Assembly: GCA_963763135.1 (NCBI GenBank)
Contig: CAVXNJ010000005.1
Coordinates: 1-64,000 of the forward strand
Source of the DNA: JANMZO01 sp963763135
Lineage (GTDB): Bacteria > Actinomycetota > Acidimicrobiia > Acidimicrobiales > JANYDT01
Reading direction: 5' to 3'
Length of the DNA: 64,000 bases
This document shows, one piece after another, positions 26,534 through 34,928 of the stretch (its first letter is position 1; each line of letters starts with the position of its first letter). Position numbers and translations under genes: made by a program. The notes under the pieces were generated by a model. It was not told the origin of the DNA. It made no database searches and worked only from the letters and a program-made list of their open reading frames with translations.

Positions 26534-27416
26534 CGTTGGAGGTTATCCAACTCGGCCGCAGCTCGTTCGATTCGTTGACCCACAGCGGGTGCCACTCGGT
26601 GCGGCCGGCCGCCACTAGCTCACGGGTCCGCGGGTCCACGCGTCGATCCGGGACCGTTCGATCAGTGGTCTCGTTGGAGCGCGACGACATTGCGGAGCGG
26701 GCGATGTCGCACGTGGTCAACACGAAGTACGTCGCCCAGGCGAGGATGCCGAGGAACTTCGGACCATCTTCAAAGAGCAGACCGATATCGGCGTTGGCCG
26801 GATGGAACAGCCCGTCGACGACGACCGAAGCCGCGTTCGCCCCGAGTGCGGCAAGCAGAATCGGATAGCGGGTGCGCGCGATGTCGGGCCAGAACCGGAG
26901 CAACCAGGCGCCCAGCGGAGCGAGAACCATAAGTTCACCTACGATTTTTGGAACTCCGAAACTCGGCACGATCGAGTGGAAACCGAAAAGGTCGTCGAGT
27001 AACAGGATGGTTCCGACGATCGATGCCACCGAGAGAAACTTCGCGGCACTCGCGCGTCCTGACGCGTTCGCGATCCAAGCCGACCACGCTGCGGAGACGG
27101 CTGCGACGGTCCAGGCCATCACACCGAGTTGGGAAACGAGTCCGTCGTACCAGACCCCGCCGTTCAGATACGCGGGGTCGAGGAACAGCGAACCCACGTC
27201 ACCATGCGCCACGACCGCGCCCAGAACGCCGAACCCACCGATCCACACGATGAACAGCGGAACGAGGACCCGGAGCTGCGACCGCCACGAGAAGGTGCGT
27301 CGACGGTCCGGCCCGCGGCGGGTCGCCCGCCTATCGCCCTGTGCGACCGCCGCACGCGGCGAAGGTTCGCCGCTCGCAGCGGCACCACCCTGCACTCGTG
27401 TTTCAAGCCCGGACAC
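26523..27416 (-). CDS. Multi-pass membrane protein of unknown function
   Basis: 297 residues from a GTG at 27416. A basic N-terminus of ~45 residues (RRATRRGPDRRR) precedes six or so hydrophobic segments: VLVPLFIVWIGGFGVLGAVV, LGVMAWTVAAVSAAWSAWI, FLSVASIVGTILLLDDLFGF, ELMVLAPLGAWLLRFW, LLAALGANAASVVVDGLF and FLGILAWATYFVLT. Charged or polar residues inside helices (LLLDDLFGFH, LLFEDGPKF) suggest a conserved core, but I do not recognise the family. It overlaps the basic-tail gene downstream. Upstream are the 49-bp hairpin elements. Confidence 0.75.
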   Translation of the reverse strand: MSGLETRVQGGAAASGEPSPRAAVAQGDRRATRRGPDRRRTFSWRSQLRVLVPLFIVWIGGFGVLGAVVAHGDVGSLFLDPAYLNGGVWYDGLVSQLGVMAWTVAAVSAAWSAWIANASGRASAAKFLSVASIVGTILLLDDLFGFHSIVPSFGVPKIVGELMVLAPLGAWLLRFWPDIARTRYPILLAALGANAASVVVDGLFHPANADIGLLFEDGPKFLGILAWATYFVLTTCDIARSAMSSRSNETTDRTVPDRRVDPRTRELVAAGRTEWHPLWVNESNELRPSWITSNDGN

Positions 27417-27470
27417 ATGTTTCTATCGGCATCCGGCCCGCGAACCTGGAGTGACACCGGGCAACCTCTG

Positions 27471-27655
27471 CTCCGGAGCAACATGTTCACCAGCAACGAA
27501 ACCGGCTCCGGAGCCAAAAAGATACCCAGCCGTAACGTTTTCGACTTCGGAGCAACAAGTTCACCAGCGCCGGAGCAACGTTTTCCCACCCCTCCCCACC
27601 CAACTCGCTCCGGAGCCGAAAAGATGCCCAGCCGTAACGTTTTCGGCTCCGGAGC
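27471..27655. repeat. 49-bp hairpin elements, array A (two copies plus a half-copy)
   Basis: Element A1 is 27505-27553 and A2 is 27607-27655, each exactly 49 bp and bounded by GCTCCGGAG / CTCCGGAGC-type ends (A1's right end has one mismatch, CTTCGGAGC). A2 is a perfect inverted repeat with 16-bp arms (GCTCCGGAGCCGAAAA and TTTTCGGCTCCGGAGC) and a 17-nt loop. A lone GCTCCGGAGC lies at 27471-27480, followed by the same flank (AACATGTTCACCAGC) that follows A1 in variant form. The array sits between two leftward genes, upstream of the membrane protein and downstream of the Rid-like gene's end. No ORF with protein character overlaps it. Confidence 0.85.
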
Positions 27656-27698
27656 AGCGCTTCCAACGGACCCGACGGGGTCGTGGACGGTGCTCGGA

Positions 27699-28103
27699 CT
27701 ACTCCGGCACGCGGCCTGCGACTGCCGCAATTTCGAGCAGCCATTCGGGGCGGGCCAGGCGGGGCACGACGATCAGGGTCGATGTCGGCTTGCGGCCCGC
27801 CAGGACACGATCGCGGACGGCCATGACCTTGGCCAGATCAGCGGAGAGATCCGCGCCGTCGACGACGTACGTGGTGTACCCGACCAGGTCGTCGAAGGAG
27901 CAGCCTCCGGCCTTCAGGATCTCACCGATGGCGAACCAGATCGCTTCGGTTTGCTCAGTTATGTCGAACGAGATCGTGCCGTCGGCCTTCGTGGCGACGA
28001 TGCCGGAGGTGAAGACGTATTCGGCTCCGGCGGCCACCTTGGTTCCGAGGCTGTACGCGGCGGCGGGCGCGCCCACGGTGGAAGGGTTGAGAAACTCGAT
28101 CAT
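27699..28103 (-). CDS. Rid-family protein lacking the catalytic arginine
   Basis: 134 residues from the ATG at 28103 (a longer frame to 28196 is unconvincing). Rid fold markers: AAGAEYVFTSGIVA, a central FAIGEILKAGGCSFDDLVGYTTYVV and the C-terminal LLEIAAVA. The segment that in RidA reads PARxxV is KPTSTLIVV here, so the arginine needed for imine hydrolysis is missing, while the late Glu remains. It probably belongs to one of the other Rid subfamilies, with a different or no deaminase activity. It starts about 75 bp after hisC on the same strand, so it may be in the hisC transcript. Confidence 0.82.
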   Translation of the reverse strand: MIEFLNPSTVGAPAAAYSLGTKVAAGAEYVFTSGIVATKADGTISFDITEQTEAIWFAIGEILKAGGCSFDDLVGYTTYVVDGADLSADLAKVMAVRDRVLAGRKPTSTLIVVPRLARPEWLLEIAAVAGRVPE

Positions 28104-28177
28104 GGTTGTCCTTGCGAAGTGGTCTAGTGATGGCGAAATTGCGGTCGCAAGTGCGGGCGAAGTCTTGACCTCGGCGC

Positions 28178-29308
28178 TCAGTCGAAGCGTATCCACGCAG
28201 CAGCGAGGTCGACCCGCTCCTGCGCAAAGCTAAGCGCACTGAGCATCAGGTCGTTCTCCTCGGGCGAGCCGACGCTGACGCGGACGCCTTCGTTGGCGAA
28301 CGCCCGAGCGACGACACCTTTGCTTTCCATCGCCTCGAACAGATCACCGGTTGCAGCACCGGCTGGGAGCCATACTAAGTTCGCATGTGATTCCGGAACC
28401 GGAAGCCCCATCTTTCTGATGGCCGCGACGATGCGGTTGCGTTCGCTGTTGATGATGTCGACCCGCTCCTGCAGTTCCTTCTCACAACCGACCGCGGCGA
28501 TTGCCGCCGCCTGGGTGACGTTCGACAGCGAGAACGGCGGCGCCACCTTGTCGAGGGCCGCGATGATCTCGGGAGTGGAAACGGCATAGCCGGTGCGCAT
28601 GCCGGCCAAGCCGTAGGCCTTCGACAGGGTTCGACTCACGAGGACGTTCGATCGGTCCGCATAGGTCTCCACGCCATCGGGCGTTGCGCCGGGCTGGATG
28701 AACTCACGGTAGGCCTCATCGAGCACGACGAGCACCCGCGCCGGAACCGTATCGAGAAAGCGGTCGAGCGCCGCCCGCTGAAGAGCGGTGCCTGTGGGAT
28801 TGTTCGGGTTCGCGAGCAGCACGACCTTCGTCTTGTCGGTGACGGCCGCGGCGATCGCCTCGAGGTCGAGATCGAACCCGCGCAATGGAACCATGACATC
28901 GGTCGCGCCGTGCACCCTCGTGAAGATCGGGTACGCCTCAAAGCTTCGCCATCCGAAAAGGACTTCATCGCCGGGTCCCGCGAACGCGTTGAGGGTCTGC
29001 AGCAGCACACCGGAGGAACCGCTGGCGACGGTGAGACGGGGGCCTTCCACGTTGACGTGGGCACAGAGCGCGGCCTTCAGTTCGGTCGAGTTCGTGTCGG
29101 GGTACCGGTTGATGTTGTGAGCGGCCCGTTGGATCGCTTCGACGACAGCGGGCAGGGGTCCGTAGGGGTTTTCGTTGGACGACAGCTTCGCCGCAAAACT
29201 GAGTCCGTACTGGGCCATGGTGGCTTCGGCCGACTTCCCCGGCTTGTACACGGGCAGGGAATCGAGTTTCGGTAGCGGCATGGGAGCCTTGACGGGTTCA
29301 ACGGACAT
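28178..29308 (-). CDS. hisC: Histidinol-phosphate aminotransferase
   Basis: 376 residues, fold-type I aminotransferase. Markers: LSSNENPYGPLPAV near the N-terminus, LANPNNPTGTAL, LDEAYREF with the PLP Asp, the Schiff-base Lys in SRTLSKAYGLAGMRTGYA and the phosphate-binding ANEGVRVSVGSPEEN. It converts imidazole-acetol phosphate to histidinol phosphate; related aromatic aminotransferases look similar, so a broader specificity is possible. The ATG at 29308 was chosen. The gene is divergent from the response regulator at 29491. The other histidine gene here is hisA at 22275. Confidence 0.9.
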   Translation of the reverse strand: MSVEPVKAPMPLPKLDSLPVYKPGKSAEATMAQYGLSFAAKLSSNENPYGPLPAVVEAIQRAAHNINRYPDTNSTELKAALCAHVNVEGPRLTVASGSSGVLLQTLNAFAGPGDEVLFGWRSFEAYPIFTRVHGATDVMVPLRGFDLDLEAIAAAVTDKTKVVLLANPNNPTGTALQRAALDRFLDTVPARVLVVLDEAYREFIQPGATPDGVETYADRSNVLVSRTLSKAYGLAGMRTGYAVSTPEIIAALDKVAPPFSLSNVTQAAAIAAVGCEKELQERVDIINSERNRIVAAIRKMGLPVPESHANLVWLPAGAATGDLFEAMESKGVVARAFANEGVRVSVGSPEENDLMLSALSFAQERVDLAAAWIRFD

Positions 29309-29490
29309 GACCTCAGTCTGTCGCAAAATCGGGCGCCTGACGTACCCGGCCACGCTCCATCTCCCGTTCCCGCAGACGTTCCCGGGACCCACCCGGCAGC
29401 ACGCGGACGCCGCCCACAGGCCGGTGAGGGTTTTCAGGAGACTCTCAGGTCGGGTCGACCGACGAGGAGCGCCACCCGTACGATCGCAGC

Positions 29491-30171
29491 GTGCACATCC
29501 TTCTGGTCGACGACGAGGTCTCTTTGGCGGAGTCGATTGCCGAAGGGTTCCGGGTCGAGGGATACGAGGTCACGCTCGCGCACGACGGCGACACCGGTTT
29601 TACCCTCGCGTCGTCGAACGCGTTCGATGCGATCGTCCTCGACATCATGTTGCCCAAGCGCAACGGGTACCGCGTCTGCGCCGATCTGCGGTCAGCGGGG
29701 GTGGCGACACCGATCCTGATGCTCACGGCCAAACAGGGGGAACTCGACGAAGCCGAAGCCCTCGACACCGGTGCCGACGACTTCCTGTGCAAACCGTTTG
29801 CGTTCGTGGTGCTGCTGGCGCGCCTTCGGGCGTTGACGCGTCGATCGAACGCGTTCTCGAATGGCGGCGACCGCCTGCAACGGGGCGATCTCGTGATCGA
29901 CGCCCGCAACCGGCGCTGCTTCCGTGGCAACGACGAGATCCAGCTCACCGCCCGCGAGCTCGACCTGCTCATGGCGATCGTGCGCAGCAGCCCCGATCCC
30001 GTCACCAAAACGTCGCTCCTCCACGATGTGTGGGGCACATCGTTCGAAGGCGACCCCAATGTCGTCGAGGTTTACGTCGGATACCTGCGCCGCAAGATCG
30101 ACGCACCGTTCGGCCGATCGTCGTTGCAGACCGTTCGCGGCGTCGGATACCGCTTCCAGCCTGAAAAGTAG
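29491..30171 (+). CDS. OmpR/PhoB-family response regulator
   Basis: 226 residues from a GTG. Receiver domain 1-115 with the acidic pair in LLVDDEVS, the phospho-acceptor Asp in AIVLDIMLPK and the switch Lys in MLTAKQG. Winged-helix output domain ~130-225 (LTARELDLLMAIVRSSPDPVTKTSLLHDVW...VEVYVGYLRRKID...TVRGVGYRF). It lies 2 bp before the histidine kinase gene, forming a standard pair. Signal and targets unknown. Confidence 0.92.
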   Translation: MHILLVDDEVSLAESIAEGFRVEGYEVTLAHDGDTGFTLASSNAFDAIVLDIMLPKRNGYRVCADLRSAGVATPILMLTAKQGELDEAEALDTGADDFLCKPFAFVVLLARLRALTRRSNAFSNGGDRLQRGDLVIDARNRRCFRGNDEIQLTARELDLLMAIVRSSPDPVTKTSLLHDVWGTSFEGDPNVVEVYVGYLRRKIDAPFGRSSLQTVRGVGYRFQPEK

Positions 30172-30173
30172 GC

Positions 30174-31553
30174 TTGCGGGTCTTGAAGCGCGAACGCAAG
30201 CCCGGGAACCATCTCAACTCGTTGCCGCTCGCCGTGCGACTTGCGGCGCTCGCCACGGTGATCCTGGCCCTCGCGTTGTTCGTCGGCGGCGTTGCGTTTC
30301 GCAACGCCCTCCGTACCCAGCAGAGCAACGAGATCGCCGAAGCGGCCCGGCAACGGGTCGACACGTTGGTGCAACTCGTCGAGGCCGGTACCGTCCCCGC
30401 TCGCTTGCCATCAGCGCGCGACTCGCCCCTGTTCGCCCAGATCGTGAACCCCGCGGGAATGGTGATCGCGGCAACGACGAACGTCGACGACATGAAAGCC
30501 ATGGTCAACCTCGCGGCGTGGAAGCCCGAGCCGTCGTTGATCAGCGGCCGCGCCCAGATCGACAAGGCGAGTTGCCGGGTGTTCGTGCAGGGAGTGGACA
30601 CGGCGACCGGACGTTTCGGCGTAATTGTCGCTGCGCCACTCCGGGCCTCCGAAGAGACGATGCAGGCGCTCCTCAACCAGATGATCGCCATCGCACCGTT
30701 GGTGCTGGCGTTTTCGGCCCTGCTGTTCTGGCTCCTGGCCCGTCGAGCGCTTCGCCCGGTGGAGACGCTCCGGTCGGAGGTCGATGCGATCTCGGCCTCG
30801 GAGCTGCATCGTCGGGTTAGCGCGCCGGCCGCCAACGACGAGATCGGCCGACTGGCCCGCACCATGAATTCACTGCTTGCCCGCATCGACGAATCGAACG
30901 TGCGCCAGACCCGCTTCGTTTCCGACGCGTCGCACGAACTCCGCAGCCCCCTGGCCGCATTGCGGACCAAGGTGGAAGTGGGACTCCGCAATCCTGACAA
31001 GACCGACTGGCCGGCGGTAGCACGAGGTGTGCTCAACGATTCGTCTCGCATGGAGCGCCTGACCACAAACCTGCTGTTTCTCGCTCGCAGCGAAGGCACG
31101 CCGACGCCGGCGTTCACCGATGTGGACCTCGACGACATCGTCCTCGACGAGATAGCGACACTTCGTATGCGCACTGACATTGTGCTCTCCACCGCTGGGG
31201 TGTCGGGTGGTCGGGTCTCCGGCGACGCTGACGAGCTTCGCCGCGTCGTTATCAACCTTCTTGATAACGCTGTGCGATTCGCTCAGACGACTGTCGCGTG
31301 CGTGGTGAAGATGACCGAGGAGGGCGTGATTCTCGAGGTACGCGACGACGGACCCGGTATTCCCCCGGGGCAACGGGAGCGCATCTTCGAACGCTTCACC
31401 CGGGTAGACGAAGACCGCAGCCGCGAACGCGGCGGCGCCGGTCTTGGGCTGGCCATCGTCGCCGACATACTACGCGCGCATAGGGCTACCGTGAGCGTGC
31501 TCGATGCCGAACCCCACGGCGCTGTGATGCGCGTCCAATTCCCCGCCGCGTAG
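30174..31553 (+). CDS. Membrane sensor histidine kinase
   Basis: About 459 residues. Two membrane segments (ALATVILALALFVGGVAF near 25-45 and MIAIAPLVLAFSALLFWLLA near 165-185) enclose a ~120-residue extracytoplasmic sensor. A HAMP region follows, then the phospho-acceptor His in SDASHELRSPLAALRTKVE, N box VVINLLDNAVRFA, G1 VRDDGPGIPPGQ, F box RIFERFTRVDEDRSRERGG and G2 AGLGLAIVADI. Partner of the regulator 2 bp upstream. The start is a TTG at 30174 or 30183; neither is well supported. The stop is followed by the 169-175-bp array. Confidence 0.9.
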   Translation: MRVLKRERKPGNHLNSLPLAVRLAALATVILALALFVGGVAFRNALRTQQSNEIAEAARQRVDTLVQLVEAGTVPARLPSARDSPLFAQIVNPAGMVIAATTNVDDMKAMVNLAAWKPEPSLISGRAQIDKASCRVFVQGVDTATGRFGVIVAAPLRASEETMQALLNQMIAIAPLVLAFSALLFWLLARRALRPVETLRSEVDAISASELHRRVSAPAANDEIGRLARTMNSLLARIDESNVRQTRFVSDASHELRSPLAALRTKVEVGLRNPDKTDWPAVARGVLNDSSRMERLTTNLLFLARSEGTPTPAFTDVDLDDIVLDEIATLRMRTDIVLSTAGVSGGRVSGDADELRRVVINLLDNAVRFAQTTVACVVKMTEEGVILEVRDDGPGIPPGQRERIFERFTRVDEDRSRERGGAGLGLAIVADILRAHRATVSVLDAEPHGAVMRVQFPAA

Positions 31554-31595
31554 GACCGCAACGCCGGCAGTCGTGCCGAGGTCGGTTGAGGGCCG

Positions 31596-32070
31596 AACCC
31601 AACTTGGCTCCCAACACCTCCAACCCACTGCCCGGCAGAACCCAACCCAGGCAAAAACCGGCCACCACAGCCACAAAACCGCCAAGTTGGGTACCGACAC
31701 CACCCAGGTCGGGAACCAACCAATCAGCGGCCGCTAGCGAACTGATCAGCCGACCCGACCCCAACAGCAAAACCCAACTTGGCTCCCAACACCTCCAACC
31801 CACTGCCCGGCAGAACCCAACCCAGGCAAAAACCGGCCACCCACAAACCGCCAAGTTGGGTACCGACACCACCCAGGTCGGGAACCAACCAATCTGCGGC
31901 CGCTAGCGAACTGATCAGCCGACCCGACCCCAACAGCAAAACCCAACTTGGCTCCCAACACCTCCAACCCACTGCCCGGCAGAACCCAACCCAGGCAAAA
32001 ACCGGCCACCACAGCCACAAAACCGCCAAGTTGGGTACCGGCACCACCCAGGTCGGGAACCAACCGGCGG
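31596..32070. repeat. 169-175-bp intergenic tandem array with internal inverted repeats
   Basis: AACTTGGCTCCCAACACC recurs at 31601, 31776 and 31945 (periods 175 and 169; the second copy is 6 bp shorter around the CCACAGCCACAAAACC tract). Every unit has a perfect 12-bp inverted pair, ACCCAACTTGGC and GCCAAGTTGGGT, about 70 nt apart, and palindromic AGCGGCCGCT and CTGATCAG words near its end. The array fills the gap between a rightward kinase and a leftward SPFH gene. The periods do not keep a reading frame, so the Trp-rich frames on the minus strand are not genes. Confidence 0.85.
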
Positions 32071-32074
32071 GACG

Positions 32075-33010
32075 TCAGTTGGTCGGGACGTCGGCGAGGA
32101 TGCCCTTCAGCGCCTGGGCGGCACCGATCAGGGCGGCACTCTCGTAGGGGATGACAACCTTCGTGTTGTCGCTGTCGGCGAACTTGGCGAGGGCGTCGAG
32201 CTGCAGGATGGCGAACGTGGTCGGGTCGGGGTTGGCTTCCTTGATGGCACCGTAAACGCTCGCGATACCGAGCGCCCGGCCCTCTGCTTCGAGGATCGCG
32301 GCCTGGCGGTTGCCTTCCGCCCGGAGAATCGCAGCCTGACGCTCGCCTTCGGCGGCTTTGACCGCGGCCTGCGAGTTGCCGTCGGCCACATTGATCGCGG
32401 ACTGCCGGATACCTTCGGACTGCAGGATCTTCGCCCGGCTCTCCTGGTCGGCCTGCTTCTGCAGGGCGAGGGCCTGAAGGATCTGCGGTGGCGGCGCGAT
32501 TTCCACGATCTCGATACGGTTGATGCGGATCCCCCACTTGTCGGTGACCGCCTCCATCTGCGCCTGCACGTCGGTGTTGATGCGCTCACGCTCCGACAGG
32601 GCCTGGTCCAGAGACAGGGTGCCGATGACCGATCGGAGTGCGGTGCGGGCGAGAGCGTCGATGGCGACGTCGAAGTTGGCGATGCTGAACAACGCCTGCT
32701 TGGCATCGACGATCTGGGTGAAGATCGTGGCATTGACGGTGACGACCACGTTGTCCTTCGTGATCACCTCTTGACGGTCACCCGGTCGAGGAATCTCACG
32801 GATATCGATGCGCTGGAGCGAATCGATGAACGGAGCCAGGATCACGAGCCCCGGCTCATGGGTCTTGCGGTATTCGCCCAGGCGTTTTACGACGCCGACT
32901 TCACCCTGCTGGACGATGTTGATCATCCGCCGAAGGGCGTAGATCAGCACCATCACGAATATCGCCAGGACGGCCAGAATTACTACCGACGATGTGCTCA
33001 TAGTGCTCAC
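32075..33010 (-). CDS. SPFH/Band-7 membrane protein (QmcA/slipin-like)
   Basis: 311 residues from a GTG with GGAG 7-8 nt upstream; an ATG three codons in is the alternative. One N-terminal membrane segment (VVILAVLAIFVMVLIYAL), then an SPFH domain (GEVGVVKRLGEYRKTHEPGLVILAPFIDSL...REIPRPGDRQEVITKDNVVV) and a coiled-coil rich in Gln/Ala/Glu (GERQAAILRAEGNRQAAILEAEG). Such proteins assemble membrane microdomains and guard membrane proteases. It is paired with NfeD directly upstream, the classic arrangement. Confidence 0.9.
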   Translation of the reverse strand: MSTMSTSSVVILAVLAIFVMVLIYALRRMINIVQQGEVGVVKRLGEYRKTHEPGLVILAPFIDSLQRIDIREIPRPGDRQEVITKDNVVVTVNATIFTQIVDAKQALFSIANFDVAIDALARTALRSVIGTLSLDQALSERERINTDVQAQMEAVTDKWGIRINRIEIVEIAPPPQILQALALQKQADQESRAKILQSEGIRQSAINVADGNSQAAVKAAEGERQAAILRAEGNRQAAILEAEGRALGIASVYGAIKEANPDPTTFAILQLDALAKFADSDNTKVVIPYESAALIGAAQALKGILADVPTN

Positions 33011-33494
33011 GGAGTTGCTCCATTTGATGGGTTGACGGCTTGGTTTCCGCGCCTGCCGCCGATGCAGACACAGTGAGGGTGGTGCCAGTTACAGCGACGA
33101 CGATTGCCTTACTTCCAGCGGTCAGCACCTCACCGTTCTGGGTACGGGCCAACCAGTTCTCACCGGCCATCCGAACGTGGCCACCGGGCTCCGCGTTGAC
33201 CGTGTCGATCACTTGGACAACTTCGCCGACGATTCCCCCGTGCACACCCCGGGCGACACTCTCGCCTCGACGATGCAGAAATGCTCTGCTCACATACGGT
33301 CGCACTGCTCCGATGCCCACGACACTCGCGCCGACCGCACAGGCGAACTGGAGTCCGACGGCGTCGGGAAGAACCACGGCAACCCCGGCCGCAGCAAAGG
33401 CCCCGATGGCACCGAAGAGCGCGAAGAACGCCAGATGGTGCAGTTCAACCGCCACGAGCAGCACCCCGAGGACCAACCACGCAGCTACGATCAC
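32901..33494 (-). CDS. NfeD-family membrane protein (short form)
   Basis: 197 residues from a GTG. Hydrophobic N-terminal half (AAWLVLGVLLVAVELHHLAFFALFGAIGAFAA, then a helix around LQFACAVGASVVGIGAV), then an OB-fold-like C-terminal part (GGIVGEVVQVIDTVNAEPGGHVRMAGENWLARTQNGEVLTAGSKAIVVAVTGTTLTV). It works with the adjacent SPFH protein. The last ~37 codons overlap the SPFH gene by 110 bp and do not look conserved. In another frame a TGA would overlap the SPFH GTG (GTGA), the more usual coupling, so a small indel near the 3' end is possible. Confidence 0.82.
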   Translation of the reverse strand: MIVAAWLVLGVLLVAVELHHLAFFALFGAIGAFAAAGVAVVLPDAVGLQFACAVGASVVGIGAVRPYVSRAFLHRRGESVARGVHGGIVGEVVQVIDTVNAEPGGHVRMAGENWLARTQNGEVLTAGSKAIVVAVTGTTLTVSASAAGAETKPSTHQMEQLREHYEHIVGSNSGRPGDIRDGADLRPSADDQHRPAG

Positions 33495-33656
33495 CGGGAG
33501 TCACCTACCGGCGTGCGCTGTGTGCGGGTGTTGCCAACTTCGATGTTCACGACTGCCCTTCCGCTGGAACGGTGAGGGAGGCGTCGGTTCTACGGCGTCT
33601 CGTTGATGTCAACCTACTACTTTACAACCACTACTTCGAGGCCCCCCGGCGCCGAC

Positions 33657-34433
33657 TCAGCGGGTCGCAGCTATGGCCGTGAGCAACCGTTCGGCCAGGT
33701 GAGGTTGACAGATCAACAGATCCGGAAGGTACGGGTTGGCCTCGTTGTAACGCAGTGGGGAACCGTCGATCCGACTGCAGTGAACACCCGAGGCCAGCGC
33801 AACACCGACCGGTGCGGCGGAGTCCCACTCCCACTGCCCGCCGTCGTGAACGTACGCGTCGATCTCGCCCCGGACGACTGCCATCGCCTTGGCCCCGGCG
33901 GAACCCATCGGAACCAGATCAAGGGGCAGACGCTCGGCGAGTGCACCGATGAGCGGCGGCCGACGACTCTCGCTGACGACCATCGAGATCCGGTCGCTTT
34001 CCGGGATTACGGGTCGGGCGGTCGGCGTGTCGGTGGCGTACACCGTTCCGAGCGCGGGCATGGCGACGGCACAAGCGGTCAGCCGACCGCTCGTGGCATC
34101 GGTGCGCTCCCACAGCGCAATGTGCACGGCCCAGTCCGGACGGCCGGGCGTGCGGAATTCGCGGGTGCCGTCGAGCGGATCGATGATCCAGACCCGATCG
34201 GCCGTGAGCCGTGCCGGAGCATCGACCGACTCCTCCGACAGGAACGCGTCGCCCGGCCGAGCTTCGGCCAAGGCTCCAAGGATCAGGTCATTCGCCTGAG
34301 AATCGCCGAGGTCGCCGATCTCCTCCGGAGGCATGCCCTGCTCCTCGCCAAAGCGCCGGATCTTCAGCAGATGCACACCCGCCCGCTCCGCCAACACCGC
34401 CGCCAACCGCGCATCACTCATCAATTCACTCAC
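33657..34433 (-). CDS. cysQ: 3'(2'),5'-bisphosphate nucleotidase / inositol-monophosphatase family (CysQ-like)
   Basis: 258 residues. Li-sensitive phosphatase fold with the metal-site motif WIIDPLDGTREF, upstream Glu in FLSEESVD and the C-terminal GGQWEWDSAAPVGVA. The REF following DPLDGT and the QWEWD form are typical of CysQ, which hydrolyses PAP/PAPS and keeps sulfate assimilation balanced; inositol phosphates are an alternative substrate. The start is the GTG at 34433 or the ATG at 34421. Upstream on the same strand, across the hairpin array, lies lutC. Confidence 0.88.
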   Translation of the reverse strand: MSELMSDARLAAVLAERAGVHLLKIRRFGEEQGMPPEEIGDLGDSQANDLILGALAEARPGDAFLSEESVDAPARLTADRVWIIDPLDGTREFRTPGRPDWAVHIALWERTDATSGRLTACAVAMPALGTVYATDTPTARPVIPESDRISMVVSESRRPPLIGALAERLPLDLVPMGSAGAKAMAVVRGEIDAYVHDGGQWEWDSAAPVGVALASGVHCSRIDGSPLRYNEANPYLPDLLICQPHLAERLLTAIAATR

Positions 34434-34553
34434 ACCGCATTGTACGGGAGAAGCCGCGCTGCTGAACGACCCAGACCGGTCAACTGCCGTCCAGGATCAG
34501 CGTGCCCTTCGCGGGTCGCCACCGGTTTCGCGTCGTCCGCCGGCTGCCCACCC

Positions 34554-34891
34554 GCTCCGGAGTCGAAAAGTACGTACGGAGCCGAGTAATCGACTCCGGA
34601 GCAACACAAAACTCGGAAGAGGAACGATCGGCTCCGCCGGCTGCCCACCCGCTCCGGAGTCAAAAAGCACGTGCCGGAGCGAGTAATCGACTCCGGAGCA
34701 ACGGAACTCGGAAGAGGAACGATCAGCTCCGCCGGCTGCCCACCCGCTCCGGAGTCAAAAAGCACGTGCCGGAGCGAGTAATCGACTCCGGAGCAACACA
34801 AAACTCGGAAGAGGAACGATCAGCTCCACCGGCTGCCCACCCGCTCCGGAGTCAAAAAGCACGTGCGGGAGCGAGTAATCGACTCCGGAGC
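34554..34891. repeat. 49-bp hairpin elements, array B (four copies, 95-97-bp period)
   Basis: Elements B1-B4 occupy 34554-34602, 34651-34699, 34746-34794 and 34843-34891, each exactly 49 bp. They share the frame GCTCCGGAGTC...GACTCCGGAGC. B1 has 13-bp perfect arms (GCTCCGGAGTCGA / TCGACTCCGGAGC). The loop of B1 contains GTACGTAC, and B2-B4 contain GCACGTGC: both self-complementary, differing at two positions that pair with each other. Compared with array A, the stem pair CC/GG has become TC/GA, again preserving pairing. Elements are separated by a similar 44-48-bp spacer (AACTCGGAAGAGGAACGATC core). The array fills the region between leftward lutC and cysQ. Confidence 0.88.
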
Positions 34892-34928
34892 AACAGGAAT
34901 TCGGGAGCGAGGTCGCGGTCCTTGTCGC

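Noticed and set aside
31470..32537. Trp-rich repeated minus-strand frames (VFAWVGFC-type)
   Set aside because: They come from the 169-175-bp array; the period is not a multiple of 3, and no start has a ribosome-binding site.
34554..34891. CRISPR array
   Set aside because: The 49-bp units are palindromic and the intervals between them (44-48 bp) are nearly identical to each other, not unique spacers; no cas genes.
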